From contig NC_088295.1 of assembly GCF_032854445.1 (NCBI RefSeq), positions 48,781,385-48,845,384 on the forward strand: a DNA stretch of 64,000 nucleotides. The letters are read 5' to 3'. Within the stretch, counting starts at the first letter, position 1, and each line of letters opens with the position of its first letter. The position numbers and the translations under genes were made by a program. Of this stretch, positions 25,498 through 36,205 are shown piece after piece. This DNA is from Liolophura sinensis (Eukaryota; Mollusca; Polyplacophora; Chitonida; Chitonidae). The notes beneath the pieces were generated by a model. That model worked only from the letters and a program-made list of their open reading frames with translations. It had not been told where the DNA came from and made no database searches.

Positions 25498-28400
25498 CTG
25501 ACAAATAAAAAACAGAGATACACATGATTACTTTTTAATTATTTCTTTCTTTCTTTCTTTACGTTGATTGGGGTTTTTGTACGGTAATCATACTGAAAGG
25601 TGTTTATATTGTTCAATATCATGATGTTCACAGGTTGAAAAATCTCACTGACCAGAGTACAAAGCAAACACCCATCACACTGAGAAGTATATTATCAAAG
25701 ACAGGTGAAAATGTTTGGTTGTTCTGCTCATTTTAAGCAATCAAAAGAAAAATCATGATCTTAGATCGAGCCGAGGTCATCACAGAGGCAATTTTAAGTC
25801 ATGCGAGTGTTCATAATTTCAGACAAATAAATTAATGATTTTTGTACTTCAACTACTTTCATGTTGTTTTATTTTGGCTTTATATGGAATCTAATGCATT
25901 TCACACCTTTAAAACATAATTAAAGACGTTAATTTTTGTCCCGGTGTGGAAGACCTCAAAATGTCTAACATTTTGACCCCTAGAGGAGAAAACTAATACC
26001 AAATTAAATATTTAATAAACTAATGAACAAAAAGTCTTTGTTGCACGTTTACGCTGCTCGCTGCAGTTTGATTAATCCTATGAGATGAGTAATTGAAGGT
26101 AGGAACTGAGCCAGTGTGCTTGACCAAATCCTGAACAGGATTGACCCAATGCCTTTCTCACAAATTGAATTTTCATGACTCTCCTGCTTCCCATGGTGGC
26201 AAATGGCGAAAAACGGTGATCTCTGATGTAGCCTTACATGTGTATACACAAATTTGCCGAAGATCACTAGTCTGGTTATGATATATGTATATGTCACAGG
26301 TGGAAAACTTGACCACTATAACTTGCCTACTGTTTGCAGTTTCAGTTTCCTTCATCCATAATAACAATAATATAACAGCCGTCACTGTATAAGTAAAAAA
26401 TTTAAACATTCAATCAATTACGAACCAAATGAAAACTCAGCTACATACCTGTTCTGAACTGTCCAGTGATGTTCCAGGCTTGTGAATACACTTCTTAAAA
26501 CATTTTTCTGACATTTTCTGTGAAAATAAAATAGAGAGTGAAATAATCTGTGTTAATCTTGCCACTTCTAAAACATCATTTAATGCAGATAAAAATAAAA
26601 AAGAACAATCAGGATTTGGGATTTAGAGAATGGATAAGATCTAAGTGTGATTTGCACCTCCTACACTCTATTGTCTTCCAGGTGATTATCTTGTTGTATC
26701 TAGGTGAACCCTTGTATTATGATTTAATTAACCTGGCTCATCAGTTTCACAAGTACTGTTTTATACAAACTTGGACATGAGAAGGAAGATCAAATGTCTT
26801 TTTCGCTGACTACACCTTAATAATTTCTGGGAGGCTCACAAGTGAAGTCATGTATGAAGTTTAAATAATAACTGTTCTTACTAGTTTTTGGATGTAGGGC
26901 TTTCAAGCGCAAAATATGGATAAATCCTGACCACATGAAAGCAGGTCAAAGGTCAGTAAAATATTGTCTGACGATGTTTATATTCGATAGAGTTTCTACT
27001 AGGCTGGTGAGGTACAAGTTCACAAAACTTAATTAACAAACATAGGAATTGTTTGTCAAGATATTTTGGAAATGGATGGACGTACAGGACTTTGACAAGA
27101 CTCTGGTCAAAGTTGGTTGAGGTGCAAGTAGTAGTGTTAGGGCTATCCTATATACCAGGATGACAGACCAGATGGGTATAAAGACTGGATTTGAGATCGG
27201 TCAGTTACACATAAATGACACTAAAACCACAGAAATTACTGCCTGGACATTTATTAACCCAATGGAGAAAAAAACAACAACAACATTTCAAGCTGTTCAG
27301 AAATGTAAAAAGAAAAATAGCTAGGTCTTTTTCTTGGATCGGACTAAAGATCACGAGCACAACTGCTCTATTCAGGAGCTGTGTTGTCCGAGACAAGCGA
27401 TCAAATCTGGCAGGGTAAACTGGGCCTTCCCTTGCCAGCATTCGTGGTTGTTTGTCTTTCATCCAATCCAAGAAACAGGCAGGATATTAAAATAAATAGC
27501 AACACACTGTTTATTTCTGGATAGCACGAAATGTGCTCTTTTGGATTCTCTTATGCTGATAGATGACCACACGGTTATTTTTGTGTTACGGTCACTGATG
27601 TGTAGCCAACCTGTCCCTCTCAAATGCATTCATTATACCTACGTTGTCTGTATTCTAGCCTTTAGGTTCCCCCCCCCCCCCCCACTTAATGTTGCCTGAA
27701 ATGCATGTATAACTATGTTTTATGTGATCTGACAGTGTTTCAGATACTTCTGACTTGACAAAAATGACATTCATGGAGTTGTCTCCCATCATTCACAGTG
27801 CCATGTATGTAGGTACTGTCACATGCTTGGCTGAATATGGACACAGATACCCATTACAACTTTCGTTTTTTGGGAGGGACGAATGTAATTCTGTGTATTT
27901 TAGTGTGTAAAGTCTTTTTTTGCTGCCAGCCTGCGGTTTTTGGTGTACAGGTGTATGCATGGTATTATTATGATGGAAATTGTCTAAGCTTTGGGCAGGT
28001 ATGAGTTTTATCTATTTATTTAATTGATTGGTGTCTTACGCCATACTCAAGAATATTTCACTTATATGACGGCGGCCAGCATTATGGTGGGGGTATGAGT
28101 TTTAATGCTGAAAGTTTGAAATTCTGGGTGAGAGGACACAAGGAGACAGGTGGTGATAAGGCTGCGAGTGACGTCCCCTTGGCTTTGCGAGGCACCCCTC
28201 CCAGCTGCCAGCATAGAAAGGTCCAGATGTTGACGGTCAACCTCTGTCAAGATTTTTATGGCTTCTTTCTCACAGGCTTGGCCAGGTATGCACCAAAGCT
28301 TATTGGCCACGGAATGTTTGGGACTGAGCTACAGCGCTAAAAGTTAACACTGTCGCTTATAGAAAATTATGGGGGTCTGTGGCCATATACATAGGCCCCT

Positions 28401-29995
28401 ACACATCTGCTCCCTTATACAGGGTTCTTGCTCTTCTGTCCACGTCAAATTCAATGACTTTTTATGACCATTTATGGACAAATTCCATGACATTTCCATG
28501 ACCTTTTCCATACAATACCAATCAAATAAATGATGGCAGTCCACTTTAAGGGAGGAAGTTCCATTGAACCTTTCAAATTCAGCCAGTATGGCAACTTTAG
28601 TAAAAACAATTCTTTATAACAGTATCATCTGGACCATCATCTATGTTATGAAACTGAAAAGGAACGAACGCCACAACATACATCAGTTATGTCCCATCAG
28701 AAGTTTTAATTGTAGACTATATTGTCAAAATACGAGTAGTGAAAGTCAAGTAGTGATGTCAAACGTTTCTCGGCAAAGTTTGCAGTTTGCGTCAGTGGGC
28801 TTCTTCGTCCTCTTGATCCATTTGCCGTATGAGCTGCCTGACATCCACCAAGATTGCAAAGAGCATTTAACGGGCATGTTTTCTTCGCCGGAGACTGACC
28901 TGGTTACCGCCTGCACAGTTGACAGACAAGTAAACAATATGGCGCTCACATATGGTATTCCGAGTGAATCCGGATCAAACAGAAGCAGGAGGACAAGCAC
29001 TCGGGACTGACTCGGGACCATCATACAATACTTTTATCTACTATGAAAATGAGGCTGTCTTAACAGCATTCTAGTCCACCTTCACGGGCCAAAAATATAG
29101 CGCTCTCTCGCAAATTCACGAAGAGTTTTGAACAGGAAAAAAGTACAAAAGTTATCTCCCCTATCAAAGTTCTATAACTTTGGGTTTATAGCTATTTTTT
29201 ACATGAACATCGGTCACCCAAATGAATGTAGGGTAAAACATACATATTTTTCTTGTTTTAGCACCAGAACTGAATTTCCCCCATGACCTCTAAAATAAAC
29301 CCATGACTTTGTACAACATCCCATGACTTTTCTAGGCCTGGAGATAAATATAAAATTCCATGACTTTTCCAGGATTTTTAATGATTGCGGGAACCCTGCT
29401 TATTTCATTAAATTTCCCAGGGTATTTGAAACAAATCTATATGTGACTTACAAGCCATATCGAGCGGAAAGCTATTTGTGAGGATATGCACTGTGTAGTA
29501 TTTTATTTCATCATTTTCCAGTGATGAAATATGTCCTAGACAATGTCCATGTACAAAGATTAGGATAAAACAGTTAATTTCCTCCTTCAACTTTCATGTT
29601 TTAATGAATGTTATGATGAAACTTCTTTCACACATTAACCAAAGTCAAATATTCAGACTCGGATCTTTTGCCGCCTTGACTGCTTGCTTAGTTCGTGTAT
29701 TCTTGAGGACAAATCACGACGTACTTCTTTACCGTTGATATGCGAACAGATATGGCGTTTTGTTGTTAGCAAAACTGCATGAAATGTGCACATGTCCTAT
29801 CTCTAATTATGTCTAAAATCACTAACAGTAACACCGAGTGACACTGGCAGTGGCAATGACAGCCATGATGAAAGCTCGTACCTGAAGTAACTCTTGTGCA
29901 TTTGCTAATGCTATCTGTTGCTTTACTTGATCCATCAGCTGATCTCTCTGCGCAGAGCTCATCGACGATCCACCTGGAGGTTGATTGAAATCCAT
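25402..29995 (-). CDS. TIMM13: TIMM13, small TIM chaperone, 3 exons
   Basis: Tim13 pairs with Tim8 in the mitochondrial intermembrane space and escorts hydrophobic precursors to the inner membrane. Exons on the minus strand: 29995-29882 (38 codons), 26517-26449 (23 codons), 25497-25402 (31 codons plus TAA). All introns are phase 0 with GT-AG ends. The protein has 92 residues (human 95). It has the twin CX3C motif (CFKKC and CVAMC, 13 residues between), the conserved [16 protein letters not shown] segment, and [20 protein letters not shown] at the end. The ATG at 29995-29993 is chosen because [11 protein letters not shown] gives the expected short N-terminus; an upstream in-frame extension is less likely. 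No frame errors were seen. Confidence 0.95.
26449..26517 (-). CDS. TIMM13: TIMM13 exon 2, first CX3C
   Basis: 23 codons, [19 protein letters not shown] then SSEQ. It supplies the first CX3C pair and ends before donor GTATGT. The acceptor is TTTATTTTCACAG. Confidence 0.95.
27155..27545. mobile_element. copy of the 14.9-15.3 kb inverted-repeat element, TIMM13 upstream intron region
   Basis: Shares GATGGGTATAAAGACTGGAT, CTGCTCTATTCAGGAGC and TTTCTGGATAGCACGAAATG-like segments with the 14.9-15.3 kb element. It lies between TIMM13 exons 1 and 2. Confidence 0.55.
28016..28092 (-). mobile_element. SINE type A, 3' fragment
   Basis: Plus-strand TTTAATTGATTGGTGTCTTACG, CAAGAATATTTCACTTATATG and CAGCATTATGGTGGG are the reverse of the family 3' end. 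The head is missing. Confidence 0.75.
28420..29398 (-). mobile_element. hAT-like DNA transposon remnant with broken zinc-finger ORF
   Basis: The ends are inverted: CAGGGTTCTTGC at 28420 and the reverse complement of GCGGGAACCCTG at 29387-29398, matching 10 of 12. The 5-6 bp flanks CTTATA and CTTATT look like a diverged target duplication. CCATGAC-rich subterminal repeats lie on both sides (28440-28510 and 29280-29370). The minus ORF at 28746-29024 contains [18 protein letters not shown] followed by a CKLC pair, resembling the start of BED/hAT-type zinc-finger proteins, then stops. The element is about 979 bp, too short for a transposase, so it is non-autonomous or decayed. Confidence 0.6.
29882..29995 (-). 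CDS. TIMM13: TIMM13 exon 1
   Basis: 38 codons, starting [11 protein letters not shown] and ending ANAQELLQ before donor GTACGAGC. A CACGTG E-box lies about 75 bp upstream of the ATG (near 30069), which could be promoter-related; that role is inference. Confidence 0.93.
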
Positions 29996-32859
29996 CTTTT
30001 CTCTTCTCAAAGACTTAACAACAAAAGTTTTGTGACACTGACACAAGCAGAAGGGAACAACTGACCGCACGTGTTGCTCGCTAAACATCCGCCAGGTGGC
30101 GTTCGGACCTACCAAAAACAGAAGACTGTAAATAAATCTATGCACGTAAAATAGGGTCATTCTGATAATTGATCTGATGAAATATTTACACTCTCAAAAT
30201 GCAAAAGAAATGTTTATTTGGTATTAGCGTTCATGATTAGTGTTTAGTTTAGTACATCTTTTAGTTCTCCGTTCAGAGACATTGATGCCGTCTGCTTAGT
30301 TGTTTTGAGACCCTTGAAAGGAGAGTGTATTGATCTCCGAACAAAATGTCATCTGATTCACAAGCAGGCGACAGTTAGCAAATCCCGTTAAAATGGTAAT
30401 CAGTGACTGACAGTTCAATGGAATATCGGTTTTAATTGGAACCCAATGCTGTCGTTATTGGTGTAAAGTGCAGGGTAAGAAATACGTATTAGACCTCCTG
30501 ATAAGCTTGTGTTGGTCAAAGATACACGTAGCTGAACAACAACAACAACACGTAGTGTCCACACGTACATCCGCAGGCGTGTACATGTATGACAAAACCG
30601 TTGTCTTGTGAATGTTACAGTATGTGAGAACCTCTATACTCATTCGTTCAATGGTTCGTGTCAATCAAATTCATATACTGTTCCTTAGAGCGATTCGTGG
30701 AGGAAACGGGCTCTAAAGCCAAAACAGGGCATGAAATAAATGTCGAGGTCGAAACTGCCAAAATCACACATAGTTTAGGCCTATAAGTTTAAGGAAGTAA
30801 AATGAAAGTGGCCATTGATGTTTTCTTACATAGGCATACGTGAGGACAGAAAGTTTTCTTTGACACTTTAAGCAATCCACTGAGCAATTAAGTTGAGTGT
30901 AAGTCAGTAAATAAATGTATAAAATGTTGAACATAATTATGTTGAATGGCTATATGTCAACAGTTATATCAAATGTTGACTGTGGTATTAGTTTGCTGAT
31001 AAATGTATTTATTTATTTATTTCCTAAAAATGTCAACAAGTAAAATTCAGGAAGGAACCTGGTAAGTGCTATAATCAAAACATGACAAGTGTGTTATAAC
31101 ATATAAAATAACAAAGATGACAATAAACATCTAAATTCTGAATATTAACACATCTAATCCAAGTACAACCTAATGCTAGTCTTAAAAGCCAGTCCTGAGG
31201 TAAAAATATCATTACCAGTGCCTTTTTTGTTTCATAATATGTATTGCTTAAGAACTGGATCAAAGTAAGGAGACCATTGATATGTTTCACCTCAAGTCAC
31301 TGTGTAAGTTCTACACCTTAAAAATATTGACAGCAGCAGGGTAAAAGATAGGACATACAGTTAAATGCAGGTATGCTTTACCTTTAGCCCCAAGTCTATC
31401 GTCTTTATTCATGCCATTGATCTTGAAGTCTGGAAGGTGTTATGTATTCATAAAATATTTCTGGTTTGAAAGCAGGGTTACCAAGTATCAAGCACACCAC
31501 TAATATCTTAGATATGAAATTATTTGGGTACAGACTTACTTAAAAGTAACAGTTTGGGTACAGAATCATTGGAATTGCCAACCATGCCAACGGCTATTTG
31601 GCGGCTCTCTCTAGTCCTTAGCCTGAGGTTAACTAAGTCATTAGACTAGCAAAATAAGTCATGTTTGCATTTCAGGAGGCCACTTTTTTAATCTCAAATG
31701 TAGCAGAATCTTGACGTACTGCAGACCTGGGTACTAATTTTCACTTTTGGTATATTATGACTTAACCTAACGGTAGCATGTTCACTGTACTACATATTAG
31801 TTTGACCATGTTTAATGAAATTCCTTCTGCAATGACTTGTCACTTTGTCACGAAACCTTCGAGAAAGTCAAAGGACTACATAAATAGTGTTATTTTGAAA
31901 TGTTACTAAGTGACCATCTATCCATTGCAGCTATGTTTTGGTGAGTGTATTAGGGTAGCTTGAAATTCGAATGTGGCCAAGGCCGTATCTAGAAAAATAT
32001 TAAAGGCTCTGATCCCAAACTTTAATAGTAACATTCTGATCGTGCATGAACAAATTTCGAAACTGCAACTCAAAATGATGCTTCCTAAGAGCTTTTAAGT
32101 GTGTAAATGAAAGCAACTTGTATGAAAACTTAACTTTTTATTGGTAAACCACCAAGTTCTTGTTTAATTTACTAGTTAGTTTTAATACAGCTTCTTTAGT
32201 TTGGGCGGCCAACAGTTTGGGAGCCCAAATGTTTTCCAGAACTGAAGTGACTCTAGATATGGTCCTGGTGGCTTACTAGAGGCAGGAAAATACTACTTGA
32301 TGCTGACTGTCAAAGAGTAAAATCTTTGAATTTTATTAGACAAATGATAGTCGCTTTGATTATTCTTATGTATGAAATACATACGAGTTTCATTTTGTTA
32401 AAGTGAACATAAAGTCAGCCACTAATGCTGAATTAATGAATAAATTAATACTCAGAGTAAATTGTCTGCCAGTGCCATATCTCTAATGCTAAACTTCATC
32501 TTCTCAGCTTTCAAATCTTAATGGAATTTATTATACATATTTCTCTGTGATAACTGTGTCCTATATCAGTTTTTCTCTGTTTATATGATGGCAGACTTTA
32601 TGTTCACTTTAAGGAATTAAGTACCTGTATTAAGATATACAAGCATGTAACAAAGGAGTACTTTGATTAGTGTTAACAAATTTATGTGCACATATAAATG
32701 ATAGGGTAAGATGCCTGTACGAACATCAGAATAAGTTAACTTGTGTTTATCCAGTACTGAGCTGTTTTAGAATCGTTGTTTGCTGTGACACCAGCCTTTC
32801 TGAAGTGTTCTTATATTGTTAGATGATTGTAAATCACTTCAGACATGGGACTGGTGTCA

Positions 32860-33250
32860 CGTTGACACATGATAGACAAAAATAACCAACTCAGTTATGT
32901 TCGGTTGACATATGATAGACAGGTGTTAAAAGTAACCAGCTGAGTCATGTTGACACATGATAGTGTTAATAGTAACAGGCTCAGTTGATTTCATATTGAC
33001 ACATGATAGATAGCGTCAACATTAAATCAATTATGAAGTGTTGACAATTAAATGATGGGCAGAAGGTTTTTCAATTAGCCAGCTCAGTTAAGTTATGATG
33101 ACACATGATAGACAGGTTTTAAAGTTAACCGGTTACATGTACATGTACACTGTAGTTACTTCCTGTTGAAACACGGCCCTGACAGACAAGTGTTAAAATT
33201 AACCAGCTCAGTTGTCACATTGACACACATGATAGACATATGTTGAAACT
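32860..33250. repeat. degenerate tandem repeat, period about 60 bp
   Basis: Repeated GTTGACACATGATAGACA and TTAACCAGCTCAGTT segments occur six to seven times with many changes and variable spacing. Confidence 0.75.
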
Positions 33251-33710
33251 TCCCCGGTTTCAGTGGAAGGAAGTAAAATCCCAATAAAAAAATCAGAGAA
33301 TTTAGTACTACATGTAATCTCAGTAAGGTAAGAAATTTATAACACATTAAACATCAACCATTTACATATATGTACAAGTAGCAGTAATAGAATGAAAAGA
33401 AAAATGAAACCAACAGACATGCACAAGTAATTTAGTGTCCTCATTGCAGTTTTTGATTTTGGATTTCTTTTCAAAGAATACAAGATGTAACATTTATAGC
33501 ATGTCACACGATCATTATAGATTATAACCTCTGTAAGTAGAGGGGAGGGATCTTTGTTGCAAAAGCAGTCTTCAGTATGTCGTTCCAGGCTGTCAAGCCT
33601 TTTATCTGCGACATTATAAATGTCACAGTTTAATCTCAGACTGGAGTGGCATGCGGAGTCCATCGTACAACATCTGGCAGCATATGTTTCAGGGTGCTAC
33701 TATTCGATTG

Positions 33711-33893
33711 AAAGGAGCCTCCATGGTCGAGCTGGTTATAGTGCCAGGAGCATCTCACCAATGCAATCGCTGTGAGACCAGCTCGTACTGGCTTGCTCTC
33801 TGGCTGTACCTGGGAAGGTCTGCCAGCAACCAGCAGGCTCAAGTGAAATATTCTTGAGTATAGTGTAACACACGAATTAATTAAATAAATAAA
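33711..33893 (+). mobile_element. SINE type A with internal deletion
   Basis: The head CCTCCATGGTCGAGCTGGTT (box A-like) and CTGTGAGACCAGC are present, then the body jumps from GCCAGCAACC straight to AAGTGAAATATTCTTGAGTA and an AAATAAATAAAT tail. The middle third is deleted. Confidence 0.8.
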
Positions 33894-36029
33894 TATTTTA
33901 ATAAAATGTACAGAAAGTAAAATGGGAACAAATCCCATTCATATTTAATTGTTACATACATTGCTGTATGTCACCAGCTGTTTGATGTCGAATCCACTAT
34001 CAGGAGCACATAAAGGTCTTAAAATGATACCTTTGTGAATTGTTCAGTGACCAAAAATTAATAACATTTCACAAAAACACTCTTAAGATGAATGAATGAA
34101 TCAGTCAGAATCAGGAAAAATGTGTAGAAACATGAAACTATACGCTGATTGACACTCCCATTTCATAATAGATGGAATACTGCACATTATGTACAAAATA
34201 ATCACACTGTTTGTAGCCATTTCAGGAGACAATGCGCCACAGCCCTCTGTTGTGTAATAAACACATGTATACAGGACCATAAATCTTGTATATCATTGTT
34301 GTGTACATGTCAGTGCCTTACTTATTTATGTACCTGAATTTTTCAAAAATTTAAAGAAATAAAAATAGGAAAAACTGATGTACCCATGTGATTTGACAAT
34401 GGATTTGAAAAATTTCCATTTTTGAAAACTAAATTTAATTATTAAATGTATGCTGTAAATAATGTTTCCTGTTGGACTAAATGGGCAGGATTGTCTGTAC
34501 CTGGCTCACCATCTGGCACCAGGCAACATTTAAAGCATGGTGATTTCACTGAGCCAGGTACATGTAGCTTTTGGTTTGCCCTCTGTTGCACATATGTACT
34601 TTTACATGTTAAGGCTGTAGCCAGCTGTTGTCCTGTGTAATTTAAAAGTAATGTTTGTTACATGACATACATGTATGCAAATGAATGGATCACTGATTGT
34701 GCCCTAAATTGACGTTCCGTGCGAATGCTGTCCTGGAATTCTTTTGATTTGTGATGTTGATTCAGTCTGACCATGTGAGTGGTTTTGTTAGTGTTAAGCA
34801 GAATGTGACATTCAGACCAAGCCAATTGATGGGAATGATAGGCAGTAATTTTTTTTAGTGTCTAACCTTTGACAGTTATGCGCTCAACAAACATTACTAA
34901 TTTGGATGTACATATACATGTGTACTGCTGGCTTGATGAAAAATATGGGCATTAACATTTGAAGATCGAGAGACATTTTATGTCGTAATACGGGATGTGA
35001 TTTCTGTCGTCCTTTGTTGGCCACGAGAGCTCTGGAATATATACTGATGATGCTGGTTGGTTGAAATCCACATGTGGCTGCATGTACATGTATGCTGTAT
35101 GCATCAGGAACAGTGTGACTGACAGCTGTGTACATATCTGCAATATACATCCCCAGCATTCAGTTTAGTGAACACTTTGTACATGGTTTAGACCATGCAG
35201 AAATAGACAGTTATCTTGTGGATGTGATCATGGAAGCTGACATTCACAGAAACCATCAGGAGATATGTGACATACATGTGGAATGAGTTTTTCTGTACAT
35301 CCACACTAGCTTGTGAACAGCATGTGTACCTGGATGTGTTTTTAGCAGATTACATGTACTTGTACATATCCAGATATCCTATATATCTAACTCTGGAGCG
35401 TAACAGCTTTTCTTGTGCTTTGTTTTAATTACAGCTTGATATTTTAACAATGAATGATTCAGACAGGAAGTTACATTTGATGCACCCTGGCTAACTTAAC
35501 CATTTTGGCGGTTAAGCAGAAGAGTACTGTATTACAGGTGGTAGGAGAAAATGACCAAATCTCCATTGTGAGGTGGCACAGGAACTGGAACTGACACTAT
35601 GTGGTGAACATCACTGTCTTCAAATAGTGGGAGTCCACAAAACTTGACAAAATGGGCATGTTGTGTACTGATGCAGGATTATTAGCATGCACTTCACTAA
35701 TGTTCTCAAATACAAAATGATGTACATTACTATAAACACAACATGTAGTACATGTGTCTATAAAACATGGTTGTATTTTTACAGTCCAGTTGTTTTTGAT
35801 GATGCAGATGCCAGGATATATAAACCATGGATGGATGATTTTTGAAGAGTTTTGGTGAAGCTCAAATTATTATATTTTACTGCAGAAAATAACATTTGAT
35901 ATTAAGGTGCAAATTTGTTCATACCTGTACATGTACCTGGATTCGTTATTTGTATGCTGTTGTGTACCATGCTGAACTTGTCAGGATTTGTACACCTGTA
36001 TTTGTATCAAAGACTGTGAGCATACAAAC

Positions 36030-36205
36030 ATGATGAATGAGCAACACAACAGTGGAAACTCTTCGGCCATGGCAGAGAAAAGCAAATCAGAACATAATCC
36101 GCCAGGTTTCAAGGCAAACCGAGTGCAGAAGATGTTGTCTATGGTACCGGGAGGGGGGCAGCTACTGTCGCTACCCCCAACAGTTACCTGGTTGGCTGTC
36201 AAGAG
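36030..36205 (+). CDS. DOP1: DOP1 probable upstream exon (N-terminal extension or 5'UTR)
   Basis: An open frame starting ATGATGAAT at 36030, with a stronger in-frame ATG at 36069 (GGCCATGG context). It ends CTGTCAAGAG before GTAACA. Spliced to 38456 it stays in frame and runs straight into the conserved start ([18 protein letters not shown]). Vertebrate DOP1 lacks this extension, so the conserved ATG at 38466 could be the real start and this exon 5'UTR. Phase agreement favours coding but can occur by chance. Confidence 0.5.

Larger units (their letters stand above)
29996..36029. other. intergenic region between divergent TIMM13 and DOP1
   Basis: No coding exon was recognised in about 6 kb. 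It holds a degenerate tandem repeat (32860-33250), a deleted SINE (33711-33893), and many TACATGTA-type palindromes, especially 33.1-36 kb. The promoters of TIMM13 (minus) and DOP1 (plus) must lie at its two ends. Confidence 0.6.

Noticed and set aside
28564-29010. 148-codon plus-strand open frame
   Set aside because: It is the antisense shadow of the hAT-like element; no family resemblance and no splice context.
33636-33938. Minus-strand frame with SINE-like peptide (AGRPSQVQPESKPVRAGL)
   Set aside because: Lies in a SINE; similar peptides appear at 22308-22490, 44764-45106 and 57108-57293 for the same reason.
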